64,000 bases of DNA from Hofstenia miamia (GCA_004352715.1 SCFE01000026.1:1866677-1930676), one strand, 5' to 3'; positions 1 through 12,386 are shown, counted from the first letter of the stretch. Numbers and translations: made by a program. The notes: generated by a model not told the origin, from the letters alone.

Positions 1-335
1 ATATTATGCATCCTAGTGTGTATCTTTGAAGAACCTTATCATGGTTCTTAATTGGTGTATGCCTAAATACAGAACCTAATTAAAAGGTAGGCCTTTTTAC
101 TTTATTATTAAATATTAATTATCCAAGTATTAACAGGAAAGACTTAGAATAATCAAATACAAATGCTATTTCTATTCATTTACAGACATTCTGAGGAACT
201 TACAATTCTCAATTCAGCACATGTTTATGATATGCTCATTACAAAAATCTAGTTATTGAAGTATAAACAGGAACAACTAGAATATACCGAAAATTTGCAA
301 ACAACACGCAATGTAAAAATTAAGAACATATATTG

Positions 336-414
336 CACGAATAACTTTACGAACTTATATTTTACGAACATAAATTTACGAATAAATATTTACGAACATA
401 TATTATACGAACTT
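336..414. repeat. TTACGAA short degenerate repeat
   Basis: The motif TTTACGAAC or a close variant recurs at about 346, 361, 375, 389 and 406, with spacing of roughly 15 bases. This is a small degenerate tandem array in an AT-rich flank. It keeps one reading frame open, which produces a 74-codon open frame that I do not regard as a gene. The rest of 1-809 shows no coding signal. Confidence 0.5.
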
Positions 415-809
415 ATGCTGCATTCCCAAATATCCAAATCAAATAAATTTGGGCGAAACTTCTTTATAGAAAGCAGTTAATTCTAAGAATTTTTGTAAAC
501 TACAATTGCGCTTTTAACTTCAAATTTGAGGTATTTTTGTTCAATTTTTCATATTTAGTACAATATGAAAACTTATGTAAACGTTTTTTCTTTCGCAAAT
601 ACATTTCTTTTATTCTTCAGATTAATATTTCCTGGCGTTGTTTAAAGGGCGTGACATCCTTTACTGATGCAAAAATTATTTCAAGCAATTGAAACATACT
701 ATAATTATTGACATATTGCGTTGTCATTGTCAGGCGAAGTTATAGAATAAGGTGCACGCGGACAAAATAGACACTAATTTGGGGAAAAACTCAATAATAT
801 ACTTAAAAA

Positions 810-1567
810 NNNNNNNNNNNNNNNNNNNNNNNNNNNNNNNNNNNNNNNNNNNNNNNNNNNNNNNNNNNNNNNNNNNNNNNNNNNNNNNNNNNNNNNNNNN
901 NNNNNNNNNNNNNNNNNNNNNNNNNNNNNNNNNNNNNNNNNNNNNNNNNNNNNNNNNNNNNNNNNNNNNNNNNNNNNNNNNNNNNNNNNNNNNNNNNNNN
1001 NNNNNNNNNNNNNNNNNNNNNNNNNNNNNNNNNNNNNNNNNNNNNNNNNNNNNNNNNNNNNNNNNNNNNNNNNNNNNNNNNNNNNNNNNNNNNNNNNNNN
1101 NNNNNNNNNNNNNNNNNNNNNNNNNNNNNNNNNNNNNNNNNNNNNNNNNNNNNNNNNNNNNNNNNNNNNNNNNNNNNNNNNNNNNNNNNNNNNNNNNNNN
1201 NNNNNNNNNNNNNNNNNNNNNNNNNNNNNNNNNNNNNNNNNNNNNNNNNNNNNNNNNNNNNNNNNNNNNNNNNNNNNNNNNNNNNNNNNNNNNNNNNNNN
1301 NNNNNNNNNNNNNNNNNNNNNNNNNNNNNNNNNNNNNNNNNNNNNNNNNNNNNNNNNNNNNNNNNNNNNNNNNNNNNNNNNNNNNNNNNNNNNNNNNNNN
1401 NNNNNNNNNNNNNNNNNNNNNNNNNNNNNNNNNNNNNNNNNNNNNNNNNNNNNNNNNNNNNNNNNNNNNNNNNNNNNNNNNNNNNNNNNNNNNNNNNNNN
1501 NNNNNNNNNNNNNNNNNNNNNNNNNNNNNNNNNNNNNNNNNNNNNNNNNNNNNNNNNNNNNNNNNNN
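810..1567. other. Assembly gap (758 N)
   Basis: A continuous run of N. The LINE remnant that starts just to its right may have its 5' end inside the gap. Open frames that cross it are artefacts. Confidence 0.99.
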
Positions 1568-1659
1568 CATGGGGAGTGTGTGAATCTATCAAATGCGAAT
1601 ATAGAGGCGCTTTTGTCTATGTGATAACTGCTTATCAGCTCTTTCTTTCCAATATAAAC

Positions 1660-3193
1660 TAATGTAAAACTGTGAGTAATCTTGAAAATACGGTTAAAGC
1701 AGTTGAACACAAATTAGACAAACTTCAGCAAATGCGAGTAATACTGTTTTTACAGCAAAGTCTAGTCCTCCGCCTAACCAACTGTCTACTCAAGACAATG
1801 CCACAGAGATTCGTTTTTCTGGTGTTCATGTATCTACTGAAACCGACAAAGCAAAACTACTGGACATTGAAATGCGTAAATTATTTAATCACTTGGGCGA
1901 GGGTGACCCCGACATTGTTGAGAATATAACTCGATTGGCAAACATAAAAAATTATACTCGTCCTAGAATGATAATTGTTACCTTTAAATCTGCTTGGGTT
2001 GCCAGAAAAATACTTTGATTATCTTCTCTATTTGTCACCGTCGCTGTCTCCTGCTGAAATCGCTTTGGAACGCAAATGTCTGACCAAGAGAAACGAGCTT
2101 ATTGATTCTGGAGTGCCAAGATCGGATCTAAAGATTAAAAACTTTACCTTCTTGAGAAATGGTATTCCCATTGATACGAGCAATTGACTAGACATCACAA
2201 AGCATTCCAGTAAAACGCTACAAGTATCATATTTTAAATGTCAATGTTTTACAAACTAGGAAAAACGTATCAATATTTTAAACATTTTGCTTAACAGCAG
2301 TGCTGATTTTGTCTGCCTTGCTGAAACTTGGCTTACGAGCAGTATATCTGGGAAGAATATCATTATCTTGAATTGTTACAGAATGAATGACTCCCACAGA
2401 GCAGTTTTGATTGCCTTTAGAGAGGGCATTGAAGTTCTTGTACGAGTGTTCCTTCAACTTATGACTTTGGTTGCTCCGTTATTTTGAGCGATATTTTCTG
2501 TGTTTCCTAGTCATTTGTATGTATTTGCCTCCATATGGCAATGATTATGTTATCTCGTCTGGCGATTTGAAAGACTACCTACAAGTCAACATGCGTGCTT
2601 TCGCAGAGCTCTGCGCCATCAAAAAGCAACTGCAGTCGCACATTTACCTTCTGCTGACTCAACATAATATTCATTTATAACTCGCGTTATAAAGAAGTGT
2701 TAAATATTTATTTAAGACTCTCGTTCATAAAAACACTTCGTTATGTTTATACACTCATACGTAATGTAATTCCACATTGTGGTAATTTAAGTCTTTTTGT
2801 TGTTGTTGTATTAGGTAAACGTGCTTTCGACCCGATCGGAATACTCACTACCAGAACCCAACCCGAAATATTGACAATGATTTGACGTTATGGATCTCTG
2901 TGTAATCAATTGATCATTCTCTGATAGATAAAACAGCAATTCATTGGTATTTTTCAATAATCAATCTAATGTTTGTAGCCGAACGCGAAACCGGGTACCC
3001 GATTTCAATCTTTATTTTTCACATATTAATAATATTGAGGTCTAAACAATTATGGCCAAAGCCTTTGAACAATTACAATTCGTATTTTTCAAACTGTATT
3101 TTAATTTTTGTTGAAAATCGGAATAGCTAGGCGCAAACACATTTATATTCATTTGTTGATCCTTCCTAAAATTATTTTACCTGAGAATAGTGC
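1660..3193 (+). mobile_element. Decayed non-LTR retrotransposon (LINE), copy A
   Basis: Broken frames read as parts of a two-ORF LINE. From about 1672 there is a short coiled-coil-like stretch (NTVKAVEHKLDKLQQ). At 1840-2185 is an ORF1 segment containing RPRMIIVTFKSAWVARKIL and, after a frameshift, SLSPAEIALERKCLTKRNEL, the fold usual before the endonuclease in CR1/Jockey-type elements. At about 2300-2430 is an endonuclease piece with ADFVCLAETWLTSS, the conserved ETWL motif. Most of the endonuclease and all of the reverse transcriptase are deleted. The C-terminal part and 3' tail (2650-3193) are nearly the same as those of copy B at 5050-5580, so the two belong to one family. The exact clade is not determinable by eye. 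Stops and frameshifts make it dead. Confidence 0.75.
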
Positions 3194-3269
3194 AATTTAG
3201 CAGATTAGGCATTATTTAGGGCTGTTAAGAAGTACGCATAAAATTGCCTGTAATAAACAAAGCAATTAG

Positions 3270-3830
3270 CTATTGGCATGCCTCTAACTCCGGACAAATT
3301 CCGAAATTAAATACCAAGTANGCAGCAAAACGGCCAACATAGATATGAGCTTTGCGGGGAGGCGGCGGAAGTGAACTAATAGGAACAGCAGGGAGACGGC
3401 AGGAAGCACTAGAACCAAAAACTGGACGAGGACGATTACGGTTAGTTGATGAAGGGATAGACTGCTTGGGAGGATGCGGTAGAGCAGAAGGAGGAGCAAG
3501 CACGGGTGTGAAACTCGGAGCAGGATTATTGGGGAGAGATGAGACAGAACGCGAGGCAGCAGCACTGTAGGAGAACATTTGGGATTGCAGAGAGGAAACA
3601 TCAGAGGAAAGCTTTGTTAGGGAGTCAGATAAGGATGATATGACGCCAGTGCCATCATTGGTGGACGGAGTCGAGGTAGAGAGAGCAGAGACCGCTTGGC
3701 GTAACAACGAAATGATGGCGTCTTTCTTCAGACCACCAACAGCGGAGGCAAACTGGGCATCGCTCAAATTTTTGAGGTCGGACAGCGAAATTGGTGGCAT
3801 AGCTGAAATCTAATTAAACTGTATAATAAA
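3270..3830 (-). mobile_element. Inverted ORF1 5' fragment of the same kind of LINE
   Basis: The minus strand is open from 3800 to 3270 (176 codons, one ambiguous base at 3321). It starts MPPISLSDLKNLSDAQFASA and runs through a Ser/Pro-rich middle to KAHIYVGRFA near 3340. A low-complexity Ser/Pro N-terminus before a small RNA-binding domain is typical of LINE ORF1. It lies head-out between copy A and the plus-strand part of copy B. This is the arrangement left by twin priming (5' inversion) during LINE insertion, although nested insertion is also possible. A host gene exon is a less likely alternative. Confidence 0.5.
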
Positions 3831-3839
3831 CAGGCCCAG

Positions 3840-5580
3840 AACCCGATATATCCACCTTCGTGATGTCACTTTTACAGTGGACGACGTGTACCAACTATTT
3901 AATGCAACCCCAATACCAACTCGCGTACTTCGGATGGGATTACTGGGAAATTCTTGCCGACCGGTTTGTTGCCTTATTTATATTATCTTCTACCTGGTTA
4001 TTTCTATTACCCCTGTTTATAAAGCCGGGGATGTAAATAATATTAGAAATTATTGTCCTGTTAGTTTACTTCCCAGGTCCTCCTTAGCCTTCGAGAGGAT
4101 TATCTTCAGGCACCTTTATAGCTAAATTGTTCCGAAGCTGTCCCCAGCGCAGCACGGTTTATTAAGAAAAGGTCAGCTGTTACAGTTATTGCTAGACGAG
4201 ATTTATCGAAGAGATGACCTTAATGAAGACAGTTTTTGCGGTTCTTTTGATAACATGAAAGCTTTTGACAGGGTGCCGCATCAGATTTGGCTTAAAAACT
4301 TCGGCAGTATTTCGGGCCTTTTGTTATTTTTAATTTTTATTAACGATATGCCAGACTGATTTTTGAGTAATTGCATGCTATGCTGACGATGTAAAGCCTT
4401 ATTCGGGAGTTCCGATGTTCTTAACAACGATATTATCGAATTTATTAAGTAGAACAGTACAAATGGGATGGTCATCAATGTTCCTAAGACTCAGTTATTA
4501 ATTTTCCGCCCGAAACAGCAAGTCAAAATTGTTATCAAAGACAGCGAGCTACCTGCGAGTGATGTTGACCTTGGCTTAGTGGTAGATCCTTCCTTCAATT
4601 GGTCTCATCGTGGGCTTTCTCATCTCCAGAAAGCCCGGAATTATTTCTTTATGTTAAACCACAACGTTCCTTTCCGCACGAATATCCCTGTGAAAGTTAA
4701 CCTAGTTCGGTCCTGTGTTCTTAGCATGTCATGTATGCCAGCTCCACTTGGTGGCCGAATACCACCATCTTACATAAGATCAACAGTTTTTATTGGCGAT
4801 GCCTTTATTGGGTGTTTGGGAAAACCACCTTCTCCCACGTTCTTGCCTCCAATTATGGTTTATTTCCCATAATTGTCCATTGGTAAATCACTGATATTCT
4901 GATGATGAAAGACACCTTCACAATAAGGCTCATTTCAGATAAACTCCAGTCTTCTAACTATATTCTCTATAAAATTTTTTGAAAACAATGAAGAAGAAGT
5001 CTGATATGAACTTCTTTCAGCGGGCTGCGCTGTTAGTTAATGTGCTTGCGACTCAACATAATATTCATGTCGTCTCTGCTCCTAAACTCGCGTTAAAAAG
5101 AAGTGTTAAAGATTTATTTAAGACTCTCGTTCAGAAAAACTCTTTGTTATGTTTATACATTCATACGTAATGTAATTCCACATTGTGGTAATTTAAGTCT
5201 TTTTGTTGTTGTTGTTGTATTATGTAAACGTGCATTCGGCCTGATCGAAATACTCACTACCAGAATATTGACAATGATTTGACGTTATGGATCTCTGTCC
5301 AATCAAATGATCATTCACTGATAGATAAAACAACAATTCATTGGTATTTTTCAATAATCAATCTAATGTTTGTAGCCGAACCCGAAACCGATTTCACTCG
5401 CTAATTCTTACATACTATTGAGGTCTAAACAATTATGGCCAAAGCCTTTGAACAATTACAATTCGTATTTTCCAAGCTGTATTTTAATTTTTGTTGAAAA
5501 TCGGAATAGCTAGGAGCAAGCACATTTATATTCATTTGTTGATCCTTCCTAAAATTATTTTACCTGAGAATAGTGTCAGA
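3840..5580 (+). mobile_element. Decayed LINE reverse transcriptase and 3' tail, copy B
   Basis: Reverse-transcriptase motifs appear in broken frames. ITPVYKAGDVNNIRNYCPVS is at about 4000-4070, SPAQHGL at about 4145, FDNMKAFDRVPHQ at about 4250, FLIFINDMPD at about 4330, and the catalytic YADDVK at about 4380. The thumb region follows in the 134-codon open frame from 4468, with KTQLLIFRPK and LGLVVDPSFNWS. A C-terminal stretch and a 3' untranslated tail repeat those of copy A (TTG trinucleotide run at 5200-5219, tail ending CCTGAGAATAGTG at about 5575). At least four stops or frameshifts, so it is inactive. It is CR1/Jockey-like by motif pattern. Confidence 0.85.
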
Positions 5581-5837
5581 TAGCAGCAACAACAAGTCTC
5601 AACTATCTTGCTTGCTATAAATAGACCACCCAGGCGTGGCTTACGTGAATTAAAAATAAAAATTGAAGAGAAAACAGTTCTTTAGCCTGTGGTGCTTTCA
5701 ATTTTTAAATATCATTATCATTTAGTGAGTTGCTGGCAATTAAAACATTTTACAAAAACCATCACAAAATGGTAAAAAAAAATGCCATTATTGTTTAGGC
5801 TTCATGTTGACTTTTTGTGTTAAACGTTAAAACTAGG

Positions 5838-5900
5838 CCCCTGCGAGGGCTCGGCTCGCACTTTAAAAATATTCAGCCGAGCCCGAGTCGAGCCATTAAT
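5838..5900. repeat. GCTCGGCTCG-type dispersed repeat end
   Basis: GGGCTCGGCTCGC is followed about 25 bases later by AGCCGAGCCCGAGTCGAGCC, its near inverse. The same GCTCGGCTCG wording recurs at 30715-30725, 30790-30815 and 30985-31055. It looks like the terminal or subterminal inverted repeat of a DNA transposon or MITE whose body is lost here. Confidence 0.4.
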
Positions 5901-6356
5901 TTCCAAGCAAACACGTGTATAATATATTAACTGTTGGCTTACTGTGGCGGTATTTATTTCGATCACAAACAAGTGACATTTAGATCTAGCATCTAGCTAC
6001 TATCTAATCTAGCCCTGTGTACAGAGTTGTCCATATTTATAATCCTATATAGAAATCCTATTAGTATAGATATATATATATCTACGTCGGCGAGGGTCCG
6101 GTTAGGAGATATATTTGGTATATTGTATGATGTATACGCATTATTGTATGGCATATGCATTTTAATGGTATATTGTAAGGTATATTTAATAAAATTCGAA
6201 TGACGTCATGCTAATTTACTGTGCACAGCTGTGCTGAGAGGAGTCAAGTTTCCAAAACTAACGTTTTTCCGTATATTTATTCTTTATAATTTCTTTGTAC
6301 TCTTATTCAATAGTTTTTACTGATACTATTTTTACTTTTACAATACAACCAGCGAG

Positions 6357-6359
<3 letters not shown>

Positions 6360-6390
<31 letters not shown>
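6360..6390. repeat. (TA)n microsatellite
   Basis: Fifteen perfect TA units. This explains the poly-Tyr/Ile open frame crossing it on the minus strand. Confidence 0.98.
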
Positions 6391-6392
<2 letters not shown>

Positions 6393-7019
6393 AACATTTA
6401 TGTTGCCGCTATGTCTTTTTTTGTAATTGGTATCTGGAAAATGTTTTGTTTTATAAAAGTCTAATGTAACCATCCTAATATTATCAAATATAGACCAATT
6501 TACATCAAATGGATGATGGTTTCGCATTTTTTATAAGATGCCTGATATGATCCTGAATGTGCTTTTGTTACGGAATTTTCGAGCCACGGTCCTATTCAGG
6601 TCTACAATTCTAAGTAATGTGCGTAATCGTATCTTCAATTTTGAATGAACCAGTTTCAAAAAATTCAAAAATTTGTATTTTCTGGCCAAGTAGTCCGTGT
6701 TTAGAAGGCCATAACGCCGTNGTGACGAGGAACATCAATGAGAGTTAAGAAGAAAGATACAAATAAATGAGTCTGAAGAAGATATTGAAGTGAGTCAATT
6801 CAATTCTCACAATAATGAAAAAAATATTCTCGCAAAAAATTCCGATCAATGGCAAAATTCATTTCAGTGTTATTTTCTGAACATTAAGATATCAGTGATT
6901 TCAGTTTTCATTAGATTTCTATATGTCTTAAGCTAACTGTCATTATGCATTTATTATACACCTTTCCAATTTCTTAGAACGCCTTCACTTCATCTTTTCA
7001 CTCGATAGAGAGTGTAGAA

Positions 7020-7460
7020 GGCATATGTATATATATCTATATACTGGTTATAATCTTAAGACTTTGAATGTTTTATGAAAACTTTTATTGCTTTTATCGC
7101 GACATGTTTCTACAAACATTGTTGTCATCTTCAAGCATTTGTAGCAATATTCCCGAATTTTTTTCATTAAATGTTTTTGATCTTTAATAAATGTTTAAAT
7201 TTGATTGATGTCTTTGTTTATTTATTAAGGTTTTCTTGGTTGATTTAATACATATGGCTTCTGCTATCTTTGTTTCACGATGTTTTACTAGTATGTTAAA
7301 AAATTTTTAGCTTATGTGCACATCTATGAAAATATATTTCTGATTGTAGATGCCCTCTTATATGCTCTTTTGCCCGAGTTTCTAAATGTCTTCTAGTCTC
7401 GCCAAAGTATGAACTTGAACATTCATCGCAGTCGTATGAATAAACGATATTAGAAGACAG
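7020..7460 (-). mobile_element. Penelope-like element remnant (GIY-YIG endonuclease and 3' end)
   Basis: Read on the minus strand from about 7450, the sequence gives VYSYDCDECSSSYFGETRRH, then LETRAKEHIRGHL. This is the CX2C, Y-G-T/E-R-L-R-EH pattern of the GIY-YIG nuclease at the C-terminus of Penelope-like retroelements. About 200 bases further on is GAAGATGACAACAATGTTTG with AAACATGTCGCGATAAA, similar to 3' ends of animal Penelope elements. The reverse transcriptase is absent, so this is a 5'-truncated copy. I see no other Penelope sequence in the window. Confidence 0.7.
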
Positions 7461-9714
7461 GGATGAGAAATGCACTGAGCTTATGTTATTTTACTTAGCA
7501 CTTAGGTTTACCACTTGCACCCAAGAGCTTCTTACTTCTCAATCTAAGTAGGGCTCTAGTCATATACGACTCTTCTTAAAGGTTATCTGTATCGGGTTGG
7601 CCGAGTGTGGCCACTCTTCCCTAACATGATCTCCTGTTCACCTTTTAACTTTAATTAGGATATGGTATATATGCAGGAGGAATATGCATTAAAAATTCCT
7701 TAAAGAAACTTTTTAGTACTCAATTTCGCCCTTAATTTTCTTGCCACCCCCATAAAAATATATTTGTATCACAGCCAAAGTATTTACACCCGTAGTTGGC
7801 TTGAGCACCTTACATTATTATCAAGATCGAGTTTTTGACTTCACTCAAAATGTTGTCTTTGATTTTGCAATGACAAAATGTCGCATTTGTATACCTTATT
7901 GTAGCATAAGAAAAATATGTCATTGACAGCTTCAGAAAGACATTGAGGCTCTTATTGTATCATGGATACGTTTATAAAGCTGCTGAAGCATTGTTCCATG
8001 GCTGCCTCGTTTCTAGCAATCTTCTAAAGTTAATGGTTCATAAAAAGTCGCACTAAAAATATTTTCATATTTTTGATGCTTCGTCAACCATAATTGTTTG
8101 TTAATGAGTTGGGAAGAGCTGTTGATAAATTCTTTGCAGAAACGAGATTTAATGGCATCATGCTTGTAAAATACATATCTCGTTGATGTAAATATAAGTA
8201 ATTTAATTTAATTTTTCCGTAAATAACTGCATTGATAGTTTGCTATGACAATTTAAATTTACATGTATAATACAAAAATTTAAATTAACTTTGAACATTA
8301 GGGTCTATAGGTACAGACTTCTGACAATGCATTATCTTAGTTTCTGCCATGAAATAAACAATTTATTTTCTTTTTGGTTAATTGAAATGTTTACCCATAG
8401 ACTACTAAATGTATGTAGTCTCGTTCTATATGGTTTTCCACACTCTCTATTGATTGCCACTCTCAGCTACGTTTCCGGCTACGGACTGCAATGTTAAACG
8501 TGTTTGTTTGAAAGTAGTAATAATACAAAGTTTCATTTAAACATGTTTGTTTGGTTTATTGATAAGCAGAAAGTCACGTCTCGAAGATCTGTATACTCCA
8601 ATTTGTACCAATTCATTTCTACGAAAGCAGGGAACTATATTTGCTGATTCGAAGCTATAGTGCTGTTCCCAGACACAAATATCAATTCACTTTACAGTTA
8701 ATCACATATTTCTAAGAAATTCTTTCAGTGGGGGATCACAAGCTACATTTGACAAGGATAATAGCAAAACAAGACAAATCACAGAATTCCAAATGCGGCA
8801 ATTAATTTTAAATGGGAATCATAAACGTCCATTATTTGAACATGTAAATATAATGTTATTTGAAAACGGCAATGTTCATCATGGATCAAAAAGAACTGCA
8901 TCTCCAAGCTATTTCATAAACTATTTGCAATTATGCATTTTTAAATGCAGTTTCATTCGATCACTGTACCTTTTTCCGAAGATCTGCGTAAATTATTTTT
9001 TTTTCAAATCAGTTTATGTAGACATGATTAAAAAATGTACACATTGCAAAATGCAAGTGTTCATTTTTCTACATATTTTTTATAAATCATATAGCACTCA
9101 CTACATTTGGGTTGATTTGCTTTCACTATTGAGTAATAGCTAGTGCTTTCTGCACAAGCAAGATGCAGATTTTGCACTTGATACAGGGCGCAGAACACTG
9201 TGATCATATGTGCCAAACTCAATCTCTTTTGTGCGAAGTTGAATTTCTCTTCTGCGCAATTCATTTCCTCTTCTGCGCTATTGAAAAGATGTATTTGTTA
9301 ATAAAATGATGGTTTCTCAATACAGATAACATCTACAGAAATCGAGGGTGGACATGTTCTGGATTACTAAATTCGGATAATCTATCTACGTCGATGTACA
9401 TCTTAAAAATTATGACGAGTGTGTTGATGGTAATGGATGAGGGTTGAGGTGCAAATTTTATAAAATATGAGAAAATCTACCAAAATTGTTTTGCCAAACA
9501 ATTAAAGAGTCAAATTCTTAAGAAGATCTGCATTGCTTGGAGATCTTTGCAACTCTATGGCTTTTACGTTCCTGAAATGGGAAGAATTTTGTTATTGTGA
9601 AGACGTGTCTGGAAACCCCGACACCTTTCAAGCTTTTCTTCTCAGGCGCATTTCATTTTAGATCTTGAAAATTTCTGAGAGTTTGTTTCCATATCCTCAA
9701 TACCATATCAGATA
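7461..9714. other. Non-coding spacer
   Basis: AT-rich, with no open frame showing a recognisable protein and no clear repeat structure. A motif CTCTTCTGCGC occurs twice (9249 and 9269), too little to call a feature. Confidence 0.6.
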
Positions 9715-10170
9715 GGAATGTACCAGTATCCGGTATCCGGAAAAATCAATTACACAACCAAATCCGGAATTTTCAGGCTAACATATGTGCAATATTATCA
9801 CTTAATTCTGGGATAAACCTTTATTTAAAATAGAATTTTCTAGAAAAAAACCATATTTTTTATGATAGGCAAGTTGTCGTGCAACAAAACACGTTTTTCT
9901 GACATATCCGGATGTTGTATATTACAGTGACTTGACAATACATTTACATGTATGTTAAATATTCGAACACTTAATGATGGCGATGCTAAAAATTATATAT
10001 TTTCATACACGAGAGGTCGATATTAAGTAAGAAATGAGGTTGTACTTCAGTAATAATTGAACAATTTATTAATTATCCAGTATCCTGTAAATTATCAGGC
10101 ATCCGGCAGTCGAATTATCCGGTATTATCCGGTGTCCTGTATATTTAACTGCCCGGATTCCATCCCAATA
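9715..10170. repeat. Candidate MITE with TATCCGG-rich ends
   Basis: The left edge reads GTACCAGTATCCGGTATCCGG (9720-9740). The right edge has ATTATCCGGTATTATCCGGT (10114-10133) and then CCCGGATTCCATCCC (10153-10167). The outer words GGAATG (left) and CATTCC-like GATTCCATCCC (right) are roughly inverse. The interior is AT-rich and non-coding. Motif clustering at both edges of an approximately 450-bp block suggests a non-autonomous DNA element. No target duplication was found by eye. Confidence 0.35.
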
Positions 10171-11457
10171 TCAGAGGTTATATTGATTCGTGAAATATAC
10201 ATTTCTAAGATTTGTTTTCTTATAATTTTTTTTGGGGTAATTGTATTGAGAAAATCGTCTTGGAATTTTCGTAAAAAAACAAATAAGGACCATTATAGCA
10301 CTTTGTGATGCACGTAAATAATCGCCTAATTCGTAATTTTCCTACAAACTATTCATATATTTTCGGCTATATTCACAGAAATACTAACTGTATTCACCGC
10401 ATAACTATAGAAAATAATTCCGACTTGATTTTTCGAATGTAATTAGAGATTATACTAAACATTTTGCAGACAGTGTCATGGGATATTCTATTGGCTATTA
10501 CAGTTTACACATTAATAGTATCTATTATTCGAAATGACGGCTAACACCAGCCATGGTTTAACCAACGCCCATTTCTATAATTGATAACAATTGCGTCATT
10601 TTTATAGTTTTCTGTCGGAATCATTGCTTTACATAAATACCTTGTGCAGTTACATTGCTTCATTTAAGACAAAATGTCGGTTCTTATTTCTGTGTGGGAT
10701 TGTTTTATAACTAAAGTTTGCAGTTATATTTTAATGTTTGTTATTCAGTTTTTTGTTCAAACCCGCACACGCTTAGCATGTCATAATTTTGAAGTTTTTT
10801 TTAATTACACGTTAAAAAAAATAATTGGTGGGTTATCGATATACTCAGTTCACTATGACACTATCTGGCTTTAAATCTAGCAATAAAGGTAGGGTTTTAT
10901 ATACTCTCGAAATACTACTCATCGTGTATATTTAGATGTGAGCAAAATTTTTTCCAAAATCATTTTGTAAAAATATTCTAATAATGTGCATTCATCATAT
11001 AATGTTAAAAATTTTTTTCTAAATTTGCAAAAGTTTTCATTATGCCCACTGTTTTGATTTAATCAAACCACTAAACTATTATGATATAATTTTTGTTGAT
11101 TTTTTTGGGCGTATTGTTCAATGCATAAAAATAATTGCCAATTCAATGGGATTTCCATTTCTCATAGGACTAGAGATTGAGATAGGCCGGACAGTGCATT
11201 CAACATAGATACAGTGAATGCTATATAGTTATAAGCAATTTGTTATAAATTTATATCGCATTTTGAAGTTTTACATTAGTATCATGTACTCTTCTAACAT
11301 GCCAAATTTTTGTGTAGGAAACATAAAAATTGGAACATTTTTTGACAATTATAAGGTGTTGCCGAATTTGCATTAATTTAAATATACCAGACCGGATTTG
11401 GGCCTGAATTTTCGGCCGATGTCATTCTTTGCATTGCCATATAAGAAGCGCAACAAT
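10171..11457. other. Non-coding spacer
   Basis: AT-rich sequence. Short open frames here (for example 10674-10874) resemble nothing I know and have no start context or repeats. Confidence 0.6.
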
Positions 11458-11568
11458 TTTCCTAGAGCCCATCTTGTAACTTCAACATTCTATATATTTA
11501 CTTTTATTAAACAAAATGAAATCACCAGTAAGCAGAAATTTTTTAACGACTTGTTGAGAAAGTGTTTC
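11458..11568 (+). repeat. Direct repeat R1, copy 1
   Basis: About 111 bases beginning TTTCCTAGAGCCCATCTTG and ending GTTGAGAAAGTGTTTC. It matches 12236-12347 with about ten differences. The two copies are about 780 bases apart in the same orientation. Confidence 0.85.
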
Positions 11569-12235
11569 TTACGAGTGACCTTGTTCTAGGAAATAAATTA
11601 ATTGCTGAATTTGTGTCTTTGATAATATTTTTAGTAAATTTCGTTAATAACAATGCGATTCCTATTCATTAATAAACATGATATCATACAGCACGATTTC
11701 TTTAACCTAGTGTTGAAATCTCTACAAAAAAAAATTTCGACGTTTCAACATATTTCTGTACAAATTTTTTGCCAAAATTTGGATCAAAAGCTTCCAAAAT
11801 TGAGAAATTGACATATTGTGCCTTTATATCTTTACAGTACTGTATAATATACAATTTGTAAGAATTCGCTTACAAATTGCCACTATAAGCACAACAATAC
11901 ATTGTTTAATTATTACTCTTCAATATAAGTCAGGTCAAACAATAACTGTGTGACCTATGGGACTGGCAATTACTAGGGTGGCATCGGCATATGCTGATAG
12001 GTTTGCACTTCAATCCTGCGGGTGTTACCATCAGCACATTGACAAGAATATTAATGCAATAAGTTTAAAAAGCTTAAATGTCCACAGGTTTTATATAATT
12101 ACGTATTACTTAACACAATTATCATTTACCCTGCAACGAATGCTTGGTCAGGGAGTTCATGAGATCGATACTTGTCAAACGTACCTGTTATTGATTCTAC
12201 ATTTTATCTCTATATATATGTATATATATATATAN

Positions 12236-12347
12236 TTTCCCTAGAGTCAATCTCATAACATCAACATTCTATATATTTACTTTTATTAAACAAAATGTAA
12301 TCATTAGTAAGCAGAAATTGTTTAACGACTTGTTGAGAAACTGTTTC
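12236..12347 (+). repeat. Direct repeat R1, copy 2
   Basis: Second copy of the 11458-11568 sequence. It is bounded on the left by an ambiguous base at 12235 after a TA run and on the right by an 8-N gap at 12348-12355. The copy may be local duplication or an assembly join between TA microsatellites. The sequence differences between copies argue for a real, not very recent, duplication. Confidence 0.8.
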
Positions 12348-12355
12348 NNNNNNNN

Positions 12356-12386
<31 letters not shown>
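12348..12386. repeat. 8-N gap and (AT)n microsatellite
   Basis: Eight N at 12348-12355 followed by about fifteen AT units to 12386. A TA run also sits at 12211-12234. Confidence 0.95.

Larger units (their letters stand above)
5581..7055. other. Non-coding AT-rich spacer
   Basis: No gene seen. It holds a patch rich in GCTCGGCTCG and CGAGCC motifs on both strands (5838-5900) that resembles the end of a dispersed element also seen near 30720-31055. It also holds several short TA stretches, including one at 6060-6083. One ambiguous base is at 6721. Confidence 0.6.

Noticed and set aside
336-414. CRISPR-like array from regularly spaced TTACGAA words
   Set aside because: The repeats are only 7-9 bases, spacers are not unique, and the sequence is eukaryotic.
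730-1710. Open frames crossing 810-1567 on both strands
   Set aside because: They consist almost entirely of N and are products of the gap.
3352-3570. Gly/Arg-rich plus-strand open frame
   Set aside because: It is the antisense shadow of the Ser/Pro-rich LINE ORF1 fragment on the minus strand.
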